A stretch of 64,000 nt of DNA from Actinoallomurus soli (GCF_024055715.1 NZ_JAMXMV010000019.1:92741-156740); one strand, 5' to 3'. Shown: positions 29,614 through 38,421, counted from the first letter of the stretch. Numbers and translations are program-made. Notes: generated by a model from the sequence alone, not told the origin.

Positions 29614-29820
29614 CACGACCGCATCGCGGTCACCACCTTCGACGTCATCACCGACGCCGGAGAAGACGCTGCCCGCAAGGCCGCCACCGTGCTGCACAGC
29701 GCGACCATCCTCAGCTGGTCGCATGCGGGAAGCGAATGTCCCTACTACGGGATCACCCTGGCGTACTCCGAAGTGCGGGACCTGCTCACCCCACAGATCG
29801 CCGCGGCACTACCCGGATAG
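29614..29820 (+). pseudogene. Gene remnant, unrecognised
   Basis: Directly after the kinase stop, the same frame stays open for 68 codons to a TAG at 29818 and reads as plausible protein (DRIAVTTFDVITDAG...LAYSEVRDLLTPQIAAALPG) but has no start codon at its beginning. It looks like the 3' end of a lost gene joined to the kinase stop. I do not recognise the family. Confidence 0.5.
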
Positions 29821-29961
29821 TCGCGCAGGCGCGCATCAATGCGGGTGAGCGGCGGGACTCGCCATCCTGGGCGGCGGAGGAGGCGCGCCGTCCGCGGCTC
29901 GCGTGGACGCGGCGGAGAATATCGATCGCGGGAGGAGGCCGAGGACCGCCATTCTGCGTTC

Positions 29962-30250
29962 ATGGATCAGGCGCAGGCACTGCTCATGGGAGGACGCTCC
30001 GGCGTCGGCAAGACCACGGTGGGGTGGGAGGTCTCGGCGCGGTTGCGGGCTGCCGAGGTCTCTCGTGCGATCATCGACGGGGACTTCATGGGGCAGGTGC
30101 ATCCGGCGCCCGCGTGCGACCCCGACCGGTCGCGGATCACCGAGCGTGATCTCAGCGCGATCTGGGCCAACTTCGCGGCTCTCGGCTACCGCCGCCTCAT
30201 GTACGTGACCACCCTTTGTGTGCTGCCCGAGACGACCGGCATGTTCGAGC
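29962..30250 (+). pseudogene. P-loop kinase, 5' fragment
   Basis: From the ATG at 29962 about 96 codons encode the start of an AAA/adenylate-kinase-like ATPase: a Walker A GGRSGVGKTTVGW, a strand with IIDGDFMGQVHP and YRRLMYVTTLCVLPET. Near 30245 homology stops and a different gene's end begins in another frame. The lid and C-terminal parts are missing, so the kinase cannot be functional as a standard family member. The intact family member would be about 170-190 residues. Confidence 0.75.
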
Positions 30251-30430
30251 GAAGAAGTCCTCCAGTTCTTCGAAGGCTTCGATCTCGTCGAACCTGGACT
30301 GGTCGACGTCAGGGAATGGCACCCCGAGCAGGAAGCTCCGGAAGTAAAGATCGAACTCGTCGGTGCCATCGCACGGAAAGCGGGTTGGGAACTGCCGGCA
30401 TGGCAGAATCACGAGGCGCGAGGGGGGTGA
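30246..30430 (+). pseudogene. SAM-dependent methyltransferase (DUF574 type), 3' fragment
   Basis: The frame ending at 30430 reads SSEEVLQFFEGFDLVEPGLV then a WHP-like motif and a GWELP-containing end. This is the C-terminus of the actinobacterial SAM-methyltransferase family PF04672 (about 270 residues when whole). All SAM-binding parts are absent. It is joined directly to the kinase fragment, so a deletion of at least 1 kb fused two unrelated genes. Confidence 0.75.
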
Positions 30431-30434
30431 GCGC

Positions 30435-33119
30435 ATGCGGGCCAACGTGTTGGGGCCGCTCGTCGTACGCGGCGAGGCCGGGGAGGTACCGACAGGGTCG
30501 CCGCAGCAACAGGCACTCCTCGTCGCGCTGGTGCTGCGCCGGGGCGCACCGGCCACCACCGCCGACCTGATCGACGAGCTCTGGGACGGGGATGCGCCGG
30601 TCAGCGCCGCCGCGATCATCCGGACCTACGTGCACCGGCTGCGGCGGTCAGGGCTGGCCGTCACCTCGTCGCCGCATGGGTACAGCGCCGGTGCGACGCT
30701 CGACCTCGATCGCTTCGAGGCACTGGTGGCCGAGGCGGATCACACCCGGGCGGCCGGTGACCGGTCGACGGCCGCCGCGCTGCTGCGCGAAGGGCTGGAC
30801 TTGTGGCGTGGTCCGGCGCTCGCCGGCGTCGTCGGTCCCGGCGCCGACCGTCGACGGGTCGCCCTGGAAAAGCAGCACCGGGCCGCGCTCGTCGCCCGGC
30901 TCGAGATCGATCTGGAGCTTGGGCTGCTCCGGCCGCTCGAGCCCGAGCTGTACGCGCTGGTCGCCGCCCACCCGCTGGATGAGTATCTGCGCCGGCTGCT
31001 GATGACCGTCCTCTACCGGCTCGGGCGCCAGGCCGACGCGATCGCCGCCTACCACGAGTGCCGTCGGCTGCTCGACACCGAGCTGGGCGTCGATCCCGGG
31101 CCCGAACTGCAGGACCTCTACACCCGCATGCTGCGGGCCGACCCCGAGCTGATGAGTACGGGCGACCGTCCCCGCCCGGCCCAGCTGCCGGCCGTCCCGG
31201 CGGTCTTCGTCGGCCGCGAGCACGAGCTGCGACAGGACCCGGGTCCGGCCCGGATCCTGGTGATCGCGGGGCTGGCCGGAGTCGGCAAGACCACGCTGGC
31301 GCTGCGCTGGGCGCACCGGCACGCGGCCCGCTTCGACGATGGCCAGCTCTACGCCGACCTGCGCGGATACGCCCCCGGCCGTGCCCCGGCGGAACCGGCC
31401 GACGTGCTGCACGGGTTCCTGCTGACGCTCGGCGTCCCGGCCGCCGACATCCCGGCCGACCCTGCCGCACGGGCGGGCCGGTTCCGGACCGCACTGGCCG
31501 GCCGGCGGATGCTGATCGTGCTGGACGACGCCGGAAGCGCCGAACAGGTCCAGGATCTGCTGCCCGGCGACGGTGACTCGGTCGTGCTGGTGACCAGCCG
31601 CAGTACGCTGTCCGGCCTGATCGCGCGTACCGGCGCCCGGCTGATCCGGGTGCGGCCGCCGGACGTGGACGAGGCCGTCGCCCTGGTGGCCGGACGTCTC
31701 GGGGCCGAACGGGCCGCGGCGGAACCGGCCGCGGTACGTGACATCGTCGAACTCTGCGGCCGCCTGCCGCTGGCCCTGGCGGTGGTGGCCGCGCGGGCGG
31801 TCACGCACGAGCACCTGCCGCTGGCCGCGATCGCCGGCGAGTTGCGCGAGTCCCGGAGCGCGCTGGACGCGTTGCGCACGCCGGACGCGACCGTCGACGT
31901 CCGAGCGGCCCTGTCCTGGTCCTACGACGCACTCGGCGAGCACGCGGCCGACGTGTTCCGGCTGCTCGCCGCGCATCCCGGCCCCGACCTCACCGGCGGC
32001 GCGGCCGCCGCCCTCCTGGGCCGGCCGGTCGGCGGCGCCCTGGCCGAGCTCGCCTCGGTGCACCTGCTCGACGAGCATCGGCCCGGCCGGTACACGATGC
32101 ACGGCCTGGTCCGCGAGTTCGCCCGGGAGAGGGCCGGATCGGAGCCGGACCGCGCCGCGGTGCACCGCATGCTCGACTATTACCTGCACATGTCGTACGC
32201 GGCGGCGATCTCCGCCTTCCCGGCCCGCTACCGCGTGCCGATCGACCCACCGGCGGCCGGCGTCGTATGCCCGGAACCGGACGCGACCTGGTTCGACGCC
32301 GAGCACCCGGTGCTGCTGAGCGCGCTCGACCACGCCGCCCGGCTCGGGTTCGACCGGCACGCCTGGCAGCTGGCGTGGGTGCTGCGCGACTACCTGAACC
32401 GGCACGGGCTCTGGCATCACCTGCAGTCGGCCCAGGAGATCGGGCTGGCCGCCGCCGAACGTACCGGCGATCCGCTCGCCATCGCGCACAGCCTGCGCGG
32501 AATCGCGCACGCCGACACCAACATGGGCCGCTTTCGAGCCGCGACGGACCGGTTGCGGTTCGCGCTCGCCATCTTCACGGCCGACGGCGATCGCGAGGCC
32601 ATCGCCGACTGCCGGCGCCAGATCGCATACGTGCTGGAGCTAGAGGGCGACTTGGAGGCGTCGCTGGCCGAGGCGCTGCGGGTGCTCGACCTCTATCCGC
32701 CCGGCGCCGACCCAGGGCGGCGCGCCGCCGCACTGAACGCGGTGAGCTGGGACAACGCCGTTCTCGGACGGTTCGAGGCGGCGCTCGCGTACGCCCGTGA
32801 AGCCATCACCCTCGGCAGCAGCCTCGGACCGTACGCGCTGGCCGACACCTACGACACCCTCGGGTACGTCCAGGCCGGCACGGGCGCCCGGGCCGCGGCC
32901 GAGGCGAGCTACCGGCAGGCGGTGAAGATCTACCGCGAGCGGGGAGCGGTGTTCCGGGCGGCGGACTCGTTGCGCTCGCTCGCTGAGACGCTCGACGCCG
33001 GGCGTGCCGGGGATACGTACCGGGAGGCCTTGGTCCTGCTCGCGGACGCCGACGATCCGCGTGCCCCCGCGCTCGTCGCTCAGCTGAAAGATCGTCTACG
33101 CCGCGTCCACGATTCGTAG
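30435..33119 (+). CDS. AfsR/SARP-type transcriptional activator (BTAD, NB-ARC, TPR)
   Basis: An 894-residue regulator. Residues 1-80 form an OmpR-like winged helix (LGPLVVRG, LIDELWDGDAP...YVHRLRRSG), 85-240 a bacterial transcriptional activation domain (RLLMTVLYRLGRQADAIAAY, LGVDPGPELQDLY), 260-500 an NB-ARC ATPase with P-loop IAGLAGVGKTTLALRWAHR and VLDDA, and the rest is TPR repeats. Such proteins activate antibiotic or other pathway genes in actinomycetes. The ATG has a strong AGGGGGGTGA upstream. The next gene, an O-methyltransferase 55 bases downstream, is the nearest possible target. It lies 15 kb from the NRPS genes, so a link to them is only possible. Confidence 0.92.
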   Translation: MRANVLGPLVVRGEAGEVPTGSPQQQALLVALVLRRGAPATTADLIDELWDGDAPVSAAAIIRTYVHRLRRSGLAVTSSPHGYSAGATLDLDRFEALVAEADHTRAAGDRSTAAALLREGLDLWRGPALAGVVGPGADRRRVALEKQHRAALVARLEIDLELGLLRPLEPELYALVAAHPLDEYLRRLLMTVLYRLGRQADAIAAYHECRRLLDTELGVDPGPELQDLYTRMLRADPELMSTGDRPRPAQLPAVPAVFVGREHELRQDPGPARILVIAGLAGVGKTTLALRWAHRHAARFDDGQLYADLRGYAPGRAPAEPADVLHGFLLTLGVPAADIPADPAARAGRFRTALAGRRMLIVLDDAGSAEQVQDLLPGDGDSVVLVTSRSTLSGLIARTGARLIRVRPPDVDEAVALVAGRLGAERAAAEPAAVRDIVELCGRLPLALAVVAARAVTHEHLPLAAIAGELRESRSALDALRTPDATVDVRAALSWSYDALGEHAADVFRLLAAHPGPDLTGGAAAALLGRPVGGALAELASVHLLDEHRPGRYTMHGLVREFARERAGSEPDRAAVHRMLDYYLHMSYAAAISAFPARYRVPIDPPAAGVVCPEPDATWFDAEHPVLLSALDHAARLGFDRHAWQLAWVLRDYLNRHGLWHHLQSAQEIGLAAAERTGDPLAIAHSLRGIAHADTNMGRFRAATDRLRFALAIFTADGDREAIADCRRQIAYVLELEGDLEASLAEALRVLDLYPPGADPGRRAAALNAVSWDNAVLGRFEAALAYAREAITLGSSLGPYALADTYDTLGYVQAGTGARAAAEASYRQAVKIYRERGAVFRAADSLRSLAETLDAGRAGDTYREALVLLADADDPRAPALVAQLKDRLRRVHDS

Positions 33120-33174
33120 ACGCGCGCCTTCCGAGAATGGTCTCCGACGCCGAAACTCGGAAGGACCTCGTCTC

Positions 33175-34182
33175 ATGAATGAACAACCACCCCCCAGCGC
33201 CGTGATGACCCAGCTGCTGGCCGGCTTTCAGGTCTCCCAGGCCCTGTACGTGGTGGCCAAGCTGGGCATCTGCACCATGCTCGACGACGGGCCGCTCAGC
33301 ATGGCCGACCTGGCGCAACGCAGTGGCGCGTCGCCTCAGCCGCTCGGCCGGGTGATCCGCACGCTGGGCATGCTCGGGCTGTTCCGCACCACCGAGGACG
33401 GCCGCGTGGAGACCACGCCGCTGGGCGCGACGCTGTCCCACAACCACCCGCAGACGCAGGCCAACGTCGCCGAGATGTGGATGGAACAGCAGTACCTGCC
33501 GTTCAGCGACCTCCTGCACACCGTACGCACCGGCGAACCGGCCACTGAGCACTACCTCGGCCAGCCGCCCTTCGACTGGATCTCCGCCGACCCGGAACGC
33601 GCCGCCCTGTTCGCCCGTGCCATGGCCGACGTCACCGGCACCATGCGCACAGGCCTGTTCGACGGCTACGATCTGCCCCCGGGCAAAGTGGTGGCCGACA
33701 TCGGCGGCGCCGACGGCAGCCTGCTCGCCGAGCTCTTCACCAGCCACCCGGACCGGCACGGCATCGTCTTCGACAAGCCCGCCGTCGCGCCGATCGCGGC
33801 CGAGACGATGATCACACGCGGCCTGGCCGACCGGGTGGAGGCGGTCGCCGGCGACTTCTTCACCGAGGTGCCCGCCGCCGACGTCTACCTGCTCAGCTTC
33901 GTCCTGCACGACTGGAACGACGACGACGCGGTCCGCATCCTCCAGACGATCCGCCGGTCCGCCGCGCCCGATTCCCGGCTACTGGTCGTCGAAGGTGTGA
34001 TGCCGGCCGACGACACGCCGCACCCCATGAAGCTGGTCGACCTGACCATGCTGGGCGGCACGGCCGGCCGGGAACGCACCGCCGACGAGTTCACCGACCT
34101 GCTGACCGCCGGCGGCTTCCACCTCGACCGAATCGTCCCCCGGCCGTCCCCGTTCTCGATCATCGAGGCCACCCCGCTCTGA
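33175..34182 (+). CDS. SAM-dependent O-methyltransferase (plant-type, PF00891)
   Basis: A 335-residue protein. An N-terminal winged-helix dimerisation domain (LYVVAKLGICTMLDD...LAQRSGASPQPLGRVIRTLGMLG) precedes a Rossmann methyltransferase domain. The SAM motif is VADIGGADGSLL, and HDWND carries the catalytic His of the family. Relatives methylate hydroxyls on polyketides and other small aromatic compounds. It follows the AfsR-type regulator by 55 bases with GGAAGGA before the ATG. No biosynthetic cluster is next to it, so the substrate is unknown. Confidence 0.92.
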   Translation: MNEQPPPSAVMTQLLAGFQVSQALYVVAKLGICTMLDDGPLSMADLAQRSGASPQPLGRVIRTLGMLGLFRTTEDGRVETTPLGATLSHNHPQTQANVAEMWMEQQYLPFSDLLHTVRTGEPATEHYLGQPPFDWISADPERAALFARAMADVTGTMRTGLFDGYDLPPGKVVADIGGADGSLLAELFTSHPDRHGIVFDKPAVAPIAAETMITRGLADRVEAVAGDFFTEVPAADVYLLSFVLHDWNDDDAVRILQTIRRSAAPDSRLLVVEGVMPADDTPHPMKLVDLTMLGGTAGRERTADEFTDLLTAGGFHLDRIVPRPSPFSIIEATPL

Positions 34183-34206
34183 GCACCGGAGATAGAGCCT
34201 CTGGAG

Positions 34207-34491
34207 GTGGAGTACAGCGGCGAGATCGCCCCCGACACCGTCTATCGCGTGGCGGAAATCTCCCCGCGCGGCCGCGCGTACCTGGTCGCGGCCTACGACG
34301 ACCGCGAGCCTGTCGAGATCAGCACCGGGACCGAGATGTTCTTGGAGCCGATCAGCGGAGACGCTCGCGAGACGCTCGACCGGCTCGTGCGCAAGTTCCG
34401 TGCCGCCACAGAAGTGCCGGCCGGTGATGAGGCGCATGACGCCGCCGTCGAGCTGGCCGACTTCGTGGAGGAACTGAGCCGCAAGGCCTGA
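34207..34491 (+). CDS. Hypothetical small protein
   Basis: A 94-residue, acidic protein (about 20 Glu and Asp) that I do not recognise. It starts with GTG and reads EYSGEIAPDTVYRVAEISP, ends in an alpha-helical region ELADFVEELSRKA, and has no signal peptide or membrane segment. It lies 24 bases after the methyltransferase and may be cotranscribed. The start is uncertain: GGAGA is 12 bases upstream and another GGAGG overlaps the start codon. Confidence 0.5.
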   Translation: MEYSGEIAPDTVYRVAEISPRGRAYLVAAYDDREPVEISTGTEMFLEPISGDARETLDRLVRKFRAATEVPAGDEAHDAAVELADFVEELSRKA

Positions 34492-34748
34492 CCGGCGCCT
34501 TGCCCCTCTCCGTGGCCCCGCTCGCCGCGCCGGCCCTGCTCATGATCCCTGGCGCCTGCTGCTCCCTATGCGCACGTCGCCTCCGGGGTCGGCTATGAGT
34601 CGATCGCCTCTTACCGAGACCGCGACACCCGGATCAATCGCGCACTCGCGAAAGCATTGCGCTGAACCGCGACGTCACTGAGAAGCAGCCGTCGGGGCGG
34701 TTCGCCGGGCCGGGGTACCGTGATCAGCGGCGCTTCCGCCCGCGGTGG

Positions 34749-35645
34749 TCATCGGAGGGTGAGCGGGGTCTCGGAATCGACGTGGGTCAGTTTCTCCGGG
34801 TTGCGGACGTAGTACAGGCCGGTGATGCGGGCGTTCTCGACGCGGATCGCCATGGCGCCGTCGATCTCGCCGTCCACCCGGATGAGGAGCGCCGGGCCGC
34901 CGTTGACCACGGTGGGTTCGGCGGTGATCGCGGCCTTGGTCTTGCCGATGCCGCCGAGCATGTAGCGGACGATCTTCTCGGCACCGGTGATCGGCCGCAG
35001 CGCGGCCTGCTTGACGCCGCCGCCGTCGCTCACCAGGACGACGTCGGGGGCGAGCACGTCGAGGAGGGCCTGCGGGTTCCCGGTCTCGAGCGCGCGCCGG
35101 AACGACTCCAGGGCCGCCCGGGCCTGGCTCGGCGGAACCGCCTCGCGGGGACGCCGGGCATCGACGTGCTTGCGGGCGCGGTGGGCGATCTGGCGGACGG
35201 CCGCGGGGCTCTTGCCGACGGCGGCCGCGATCTCGTCGTAGCCGACGTCGAAGGCCTCGCGCAGCACGAAGACGGCGCGCTCGGTCGGGCCCAGCGTCTC
35301 GAGGACGAGCATGAGCGCCATCGACATGCTCTCGGCGAGTTCGACGTCCTCGGCGACGTCCGGCGCGGTGAGGAGGGGCTCGGGCAGCCAGGGGCCGACG
35401 TACGCCTCCTTGCGGCGCTTCATCGTGCGCAGCCGGTTGAGCGACTGCCGCGTCGTGATCCGGACCAGGTAGGCGCGTTCGTCGCGCACCTGGTCGAGGT
35501 CGGTCCTGACCCAGCGCAGCCAGGTCTCCTGAAGGACGTCCTCGGCGTCGGCCGCCGATCCGAGCATCTCGTACGCGACGGTGAAGAGCAGGTTGCGGTG
35601 GGCGACGAAGGCCTCGGTCGCGGGGTCGGTGGTGTGGTCGCTCAT
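34749..35645 (-). CDS. ECF41-type sigma factor with SnoaL-like C-terminal domain
   Basis: A 298-residue ECF sigma factor. Sigma region 2 (LFTVAYEMLGSAADAEDVLQETWLRW) and region 4 (LGPTERAVFVLREAFDVGYDEIAAAVGKSPAAVRQIAHRAR) are clear. The C-terminal 100 residues are SnoaL-like. The group ECF41 hallmarks are all present: WLPEPL in the linker, DGGG near residue 210 and RNPEKL near the end. In this group the C-terminal extension takes the place of an anti-sigma factor and tunes activity. The ATG overlaps the stop of the upstream oxidoreductase (ATGA). ECF41 genes are normally next to an oxidoreductase, decarboxylase or epimerase gene, as here, and a matching promoter lies in front of the pair. 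Confidence 0.92.
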   Translation of the reverse strand: MSDHTTDPATEAFVAHRNLLFTVAYEMLGSAADAEDVLQETWLRWVRTDLDQVRDERAYLVRITTRQSLNRLRTMKRRKEAYVGPWLPEPLLTAPDVAEDVELAESMSMALMLVLETLGPTERAVFVLREAFDVGYDEIAAAVGKSPAAVRQIAHRARKHVDARRPREAVPPSQARAALESFRRALETGNPQALLDVLAPDVVLVSDGGGVKQAALRPITGAEKIVRYMLGGIGKTKAAITAEPTVVNGGPALLIRVDGEIDGAMAIRVENARITGLYYVRNPEKLTHVDSETPLTLR

Positions 35646-36847
35646 GCCTGGGCCGCCCGTTCGGTGGTGATCGGCGCCTCGCCGCCCCGTGCCTCCAGCA
35701 GCCGCCGGCGCTCGGCGTCCTTGGCCCACCAGGTTCGCACGCCGGGCCTGCGCGCCTCGTACCCCAGCTGCCAGACGGTGCTCCGGCACACGAACTCCTT
35801 GGCCTTCGCGCCCACGCGGCCGCCGAGGTGGAACCTCGTCGCGGTGTCGTTCCGGTGGGAGAATTGGAAGACGCCGAAGCGGCGCCCCAGGCTGATGCAC
35901 TGCCCGGCGAACCCGACGCTGACGGGCGTCGGCCGCTCACCCGCGATCCGGCTGAGCACCGTCTCGGCGGCCTGCGGGCCCAGCTGGACCGCGGACTGGC
36001 AGCCCATCCGGAACGGCAGGCCCGACGGCGCCGCCGAGTCCCCGGCCGCGATGATCCGCACGTCGTCCACGCTCGTCAGCGTCTCGTCGGTGAGCAGGCG
36101 GCCCAACGCGTCGGTGCGCAGCCCGCTGCGCGCGGCCAGGTCCGGCACGCCGAACCCGGCGGTCCAGATGGTCGGACCGCTCGGCAGTTCGCGACCGTCG
36201 CCGAGCCGCACCCCATCGTGGGTCACGGCGGTCACGTTCGTGCCGGGGCCGTCGAGCACGGTCACGCCGAGCCGGGCCAGCCGCCGGGCGACCGAGCGCC
36301 GGCCCCGGGGATGCAGGTACGGGCCGAGCTCCCCGCCGCAGACCAGGGTCACCGTGCGGCCCTCCTCCGCCAGTTCCGCCGCGGTCTCGATGCCCGCCGG
36401 ACCGGCTCCGACGACCGTCACCGCGGTCGACGCGGGCGCGGCGTCGAGGACCGGCCGCAGCCGCTGCGCCTCCTCCAGGGTGGCGATCGGATGGGCGAAC
36501 TCCGCGACTCCGGGCACTTCCGCGTCGGTGCTGTCGCTGCCCACCGCGTAGACCAGATAGTCGTAGCCGACCGTGCCGCCGGCCGCCAGGGTCACGCAGA
36601 GCCCGGCCGCGTCGATCCGGGTCACGGTGTCGACCACCAGCCGCACGCCGTCGGCCAGGACCTTCCGGTAGTCGACGACCGCGTCGTCGGATCCGCCCAC
36701 CAGTTGGTGCAGGCGGATCCGCTCCACGAACGCCGGGCGCGGGTTGACGAGCGTCACGGTCACGTCGTCGCGCTGCGTCAGGCGATTCGCGGCCATGACG
36801 CCCGCGTACCCGCCGCCGACCACGAGGACCTCGGTGTTCTCGGCCAT
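35642..36847 (-). CDS. FAD-dependent NADH dehydrogenase-like oxidoreductase
   Basis: A 401-residue flavoprotein of the pyridine nucleotide-disulfide reductase family, close to type II NADH dehydrogenases. The FAD-binding start is VLVVGGGYAGVMAANRL, the NAD-binding motif VVGAGPAGIETAAELAEEG lies near residue 150, and the second FAD motif IIAAGDSA near 290. No C-terminal membrane anchor is evident. GGAGGAG precedes the ATG. It is the first gene of a two-gene operon with the ECF41 sigma factor and is the expected target of that sigma factor. Confidence 0.92.
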   Translation of the reverse strand: MAENTEVLVVGGGYAGVMAANRLTQRDDVTVTLVNPRPAFVERIRLHQLVGGSDDAVVDYRKVLADGVRLVVDTVTRIDAAGLCVTLAAGGTVGYDYLVYAVGSDSTDAEVPGVAEFAHPIATLEEAQRLRPVLDAAPASTAVTVVGAGPAGIETAAELAEEGRTVTLVCGGELGPYLHPRGRRSVARRLARLGVTVLDGPGTNVTAVTHDGVRLGDGRELPSGPTIWTAGFGVPDLAARSGLRTDALGRLLTDETLTSVDDVRIIAAGDSAAPSGLPFRMGCQSAVQLGPQAAETVLSRIAGERPTPVSVGFAGQCISLGRRFGVFQFSHRNDTATRFHLGGRVGAKAKEFVCRSTVWQLGYEARRPGVRTWWAKDAERRRLLEARGGEAPITTERAAQA

Positions 36848-36880
36848 GGTGTCTCCTCCGTCTCAGGGATTCGGCCTCAA

Positions 36881-36907
36881 GACACCGCGTGATCCACGGT
36901 TGTGACA
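36881..36907 (-). promoter_or_regulatory. Candidate ECF41-dependent promoter
   Basis: On the minus strand TGTCACA (36907-36901) is followed after 16 bases by TGTC (36884-36881), 33 bases before the oxidoreductase ATG. The known ECF41 target consensus is TGTCACA with CGTC at -10, so the -35 is perfect and the -10 differs by one base. Confidence 0.72.
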
Positions 36908-37035
36908 TGCGTTTTGACCCAAGCCTCAGAACAGCAGCGGCCGGCTGCCTCAGGGCTGCGTGAGGGGGCGCGTCAACGATGAAGATCGAGTGGCCGGATG
37001 CATGGAAGATGTTCGGCTGGGCACAACAGTAGTTG

Positions 37036-37041
37036 TACTGT
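37036..37041 (+). promoter_or_regulatory. -10 element for a leaderless transcript
   Basis: TACTGT ends seven bases before the ATG at 37049 and there is no ribosome-binding site. The surrounding GTTGTACTGTACGCAAC is an imperfect palindrome that could bind the pair's own regulator. Confidence 0.5.
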
Positions 37042-37048
37042 ACGCAAC

Positions 37049-37282
37049 ATGCCCGCCAAGGAGATCCTCGCAGCGATCCGCGACTTAGAGGCCGCTGGAT
37101 GGCGCGTTGTCATCGCTTCTGGCCACGCACACGCGTATGCCAAGGCGTACTGCCCGGGCGGCCAGGATGGATGTGCGCCGCTCATTATCTACGGTACGCC
37201 CAGAGTCCCGGAGCATGAAGCCACGAAGATCAAGCGGACGTTGACACGGTGCCCGCACACCTGCTCCGGCGAGGAGGTCTAG
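37049..37282 (+). CDS. HicA-like small protein (putative toxin or RNA-binding)
   Basis: A 77-residue protein resembling HicA (YcfA) mRNA interferases. It has LEAAGWRVVIASGHAHAYAK, matching the family's GW..VR..GSH region with the key His, then a strand and a C-terminal RCPH. The dsRBD-like HicA fold binds RNA and the His is catalytic in toxins. The insertion with Cys residues (YCPGGQDGC) is typical of an actinobacterial subgroup whose activity is not established. It overlaps the next gene by one base. Transcription probably starts at the ATG itself. Confidence 0.7.
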   Translation: MPAKEILAAIRDLEAAGWRVVIASGHAHAYAKAYCPGGQDGCAPLIIYGTPRVPEHEATKIKRTLTRCPHTCSGEEV

Positions 37283-37821
37283 TGAACGTGTACTGGTTCG
37301 ACGTGAACGTGGCCGGACCTGTCACCGACAGGCACGCCGAGGCGCTAGGAGATGTACTGACAGCCGCCGATGGCATCGACGCGACCGTTCAGGCCGGGGA
37401 GGACGGAGGCGTGATCATGTTCTCCCGAGAGGCCGATGACGCGATTCAGGCCATCATCTCTGCTGTCAAGGACGTCGAGGAAGCCGGGATGACCGCCACC
37501 GGTGTCACCGAAGATCTTGTGACTGCGGAGGACATCGCTGAGCGAGCGAAGGTCACCGCCGCCTCGGCACGCTACTGGGTCACAGGCGAACGAGGACCGG
37601 GGGGATTCCCTTCCCCCCGGGTCGCCCGGCCGAAGGCGAGCCTCTACTCATGGGCGGAGGTGTCCACTTGGCTATACGAGGCCAGACTTGGTGCAGTCGA
37701 CCACGTCGCCGTTGAGACGGCACAGGCCTGCGCCCTGATCACCGCTGCTCTTACCGTCCGTCGAGGTGTGGCCAACCTGCCGAAGCACGAACGCCATTTG
37801 GTGGCACGACTCGTAGCCTGA
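37282..37821 (+). CDS. Partner of HicA-like gene, with helix-turn-helix
   Basis: A 179-residue protein. The first 80 residues (YWFDVNVAGPVTDRHAEALGDVL...DAIQAIISAVKDVEEAG) form a small alpha/beta domain that could be the antitoxin-like part. The middle carries a MerR/AlpA-like helix-turn-helix (TAEDIAERAKVTAASARYWVTGERG) with a wing (FPSPRV). This fits an antitoxin or regulator that binds DNA and the HicA-like partner, but I cannot confirm a toxin-antitoxin role. GAGGAGGT precedes the GTG; the TAG of the first gene and this GTG share one base, so they are coupled. Confidence 0.72.
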   Translation: MNVYWFDVNVAGPVTDRHAEALGDVLTAADGIDATVQAGEDGGVIMFSREADDAIQAIISAVKDVEEAGMTATGVTEDLVTAEDIAERAKVTAASARYWVTGERGPGGFPSPRVARPKASLYSWAEVSTWLYEARLGAVDHVAVETAQACALITAALTVRRGVANLPKHERHLVARLVA

Positions 37822-37868
37822 CCAGGGGCCGTTGGCGGCGGCGGAAGAATCGCGGTGCGGACGCCGCT

Positions 37869-38267
37869 CTATCGCTCGTAGCGCTGGAGGGCCTCCGGGG
37901 TGACGGGGGCGAAGAAGTTGACCAGGTTGCCGTCGGGGTCGCGGAACAGCAGCGACCGGTTGCCCCAGGGCTGCGTGGTCGGCTCGTTCACGAAGTCGAC
38001 GTCGAAGCGCTTGAGGTTCTCGTACTCCGCGTCGACGTCCTCGACGCGGAACTCGACGAGCACGCTCTGGTTGGCGGCCGGCCGCGGCGCGTTCGCGCCG
38101 AGCGCCTGAACGGTGCGGGTGCTCGCGATGGCGAGCGTCCCGGCCGGGGTGATGATCTCGGCAAAGTCGTCCGTGGACCACTTCGCCGCCTGGCCGGTGG
38201 CCTTCTCGTAGAAGCCGGCGAGGCGGGCGACGTCCTCGGTGATGACGCGGATCGAGGCGAACTGCAT
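37869..38267 (-). CDS. VOC-family (glyoxalase-like) protein
   Basis: A 132-residue single-chain vicinal oxygen chelate protein. It begins MQFASIRVITEDVARLAGFY and ends with the typical FRDPDGNLVNFFAPV, where the final beta strand brings metal-site residues. Members include glyoxalases, dioxygenases and resistance proteins. It is divergent from the formaldehyde dehydrogenase gene, 154 bases away. Function cannot be narrowed. Confidence 0.9.
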   Translation of the reverse strand: MQFASIRVITEDVARLAGFYEKATGQAAKWSTDDFAEIITPAGTLAIASTRTVQALGANAPRPAANQSVLVEFRVEDVDAEYENLKRFDVDFVNEPTTQPWGNRSLLFRDPDGNLVNFFAPVTPEALQRYER

Positions 38268-38421
38268 GGTGTACTCCCGTGTGCTCTGAACTGCGATAAG
38301 ACGACCGTAGAGCGAATACCGGACAGGATCCGCCCGGTATCCGATGCGACGTTTGGGGATTCATGTCCGGGTAGGCGACGGAGAGACACGTGTGAGCGGT
38401 ACGGATGGAGGGAGCGTCCAC

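Noticed and set aside
29962..30570. A full-length 200-residue kinase in one frame
   Set aside because: After about 30250 the frame gives Arg/Ser-rich sequence without kinase features and runs into the AfsR-type regulator, while another frame shows the methyltransferase end.
34555..34665. Open frame ending HVASGVGYESIASYRDRDTR, resembling an AraC or transposase tail
   Set aside because: It has no start, is short, and similarity to either family is too weak to call.
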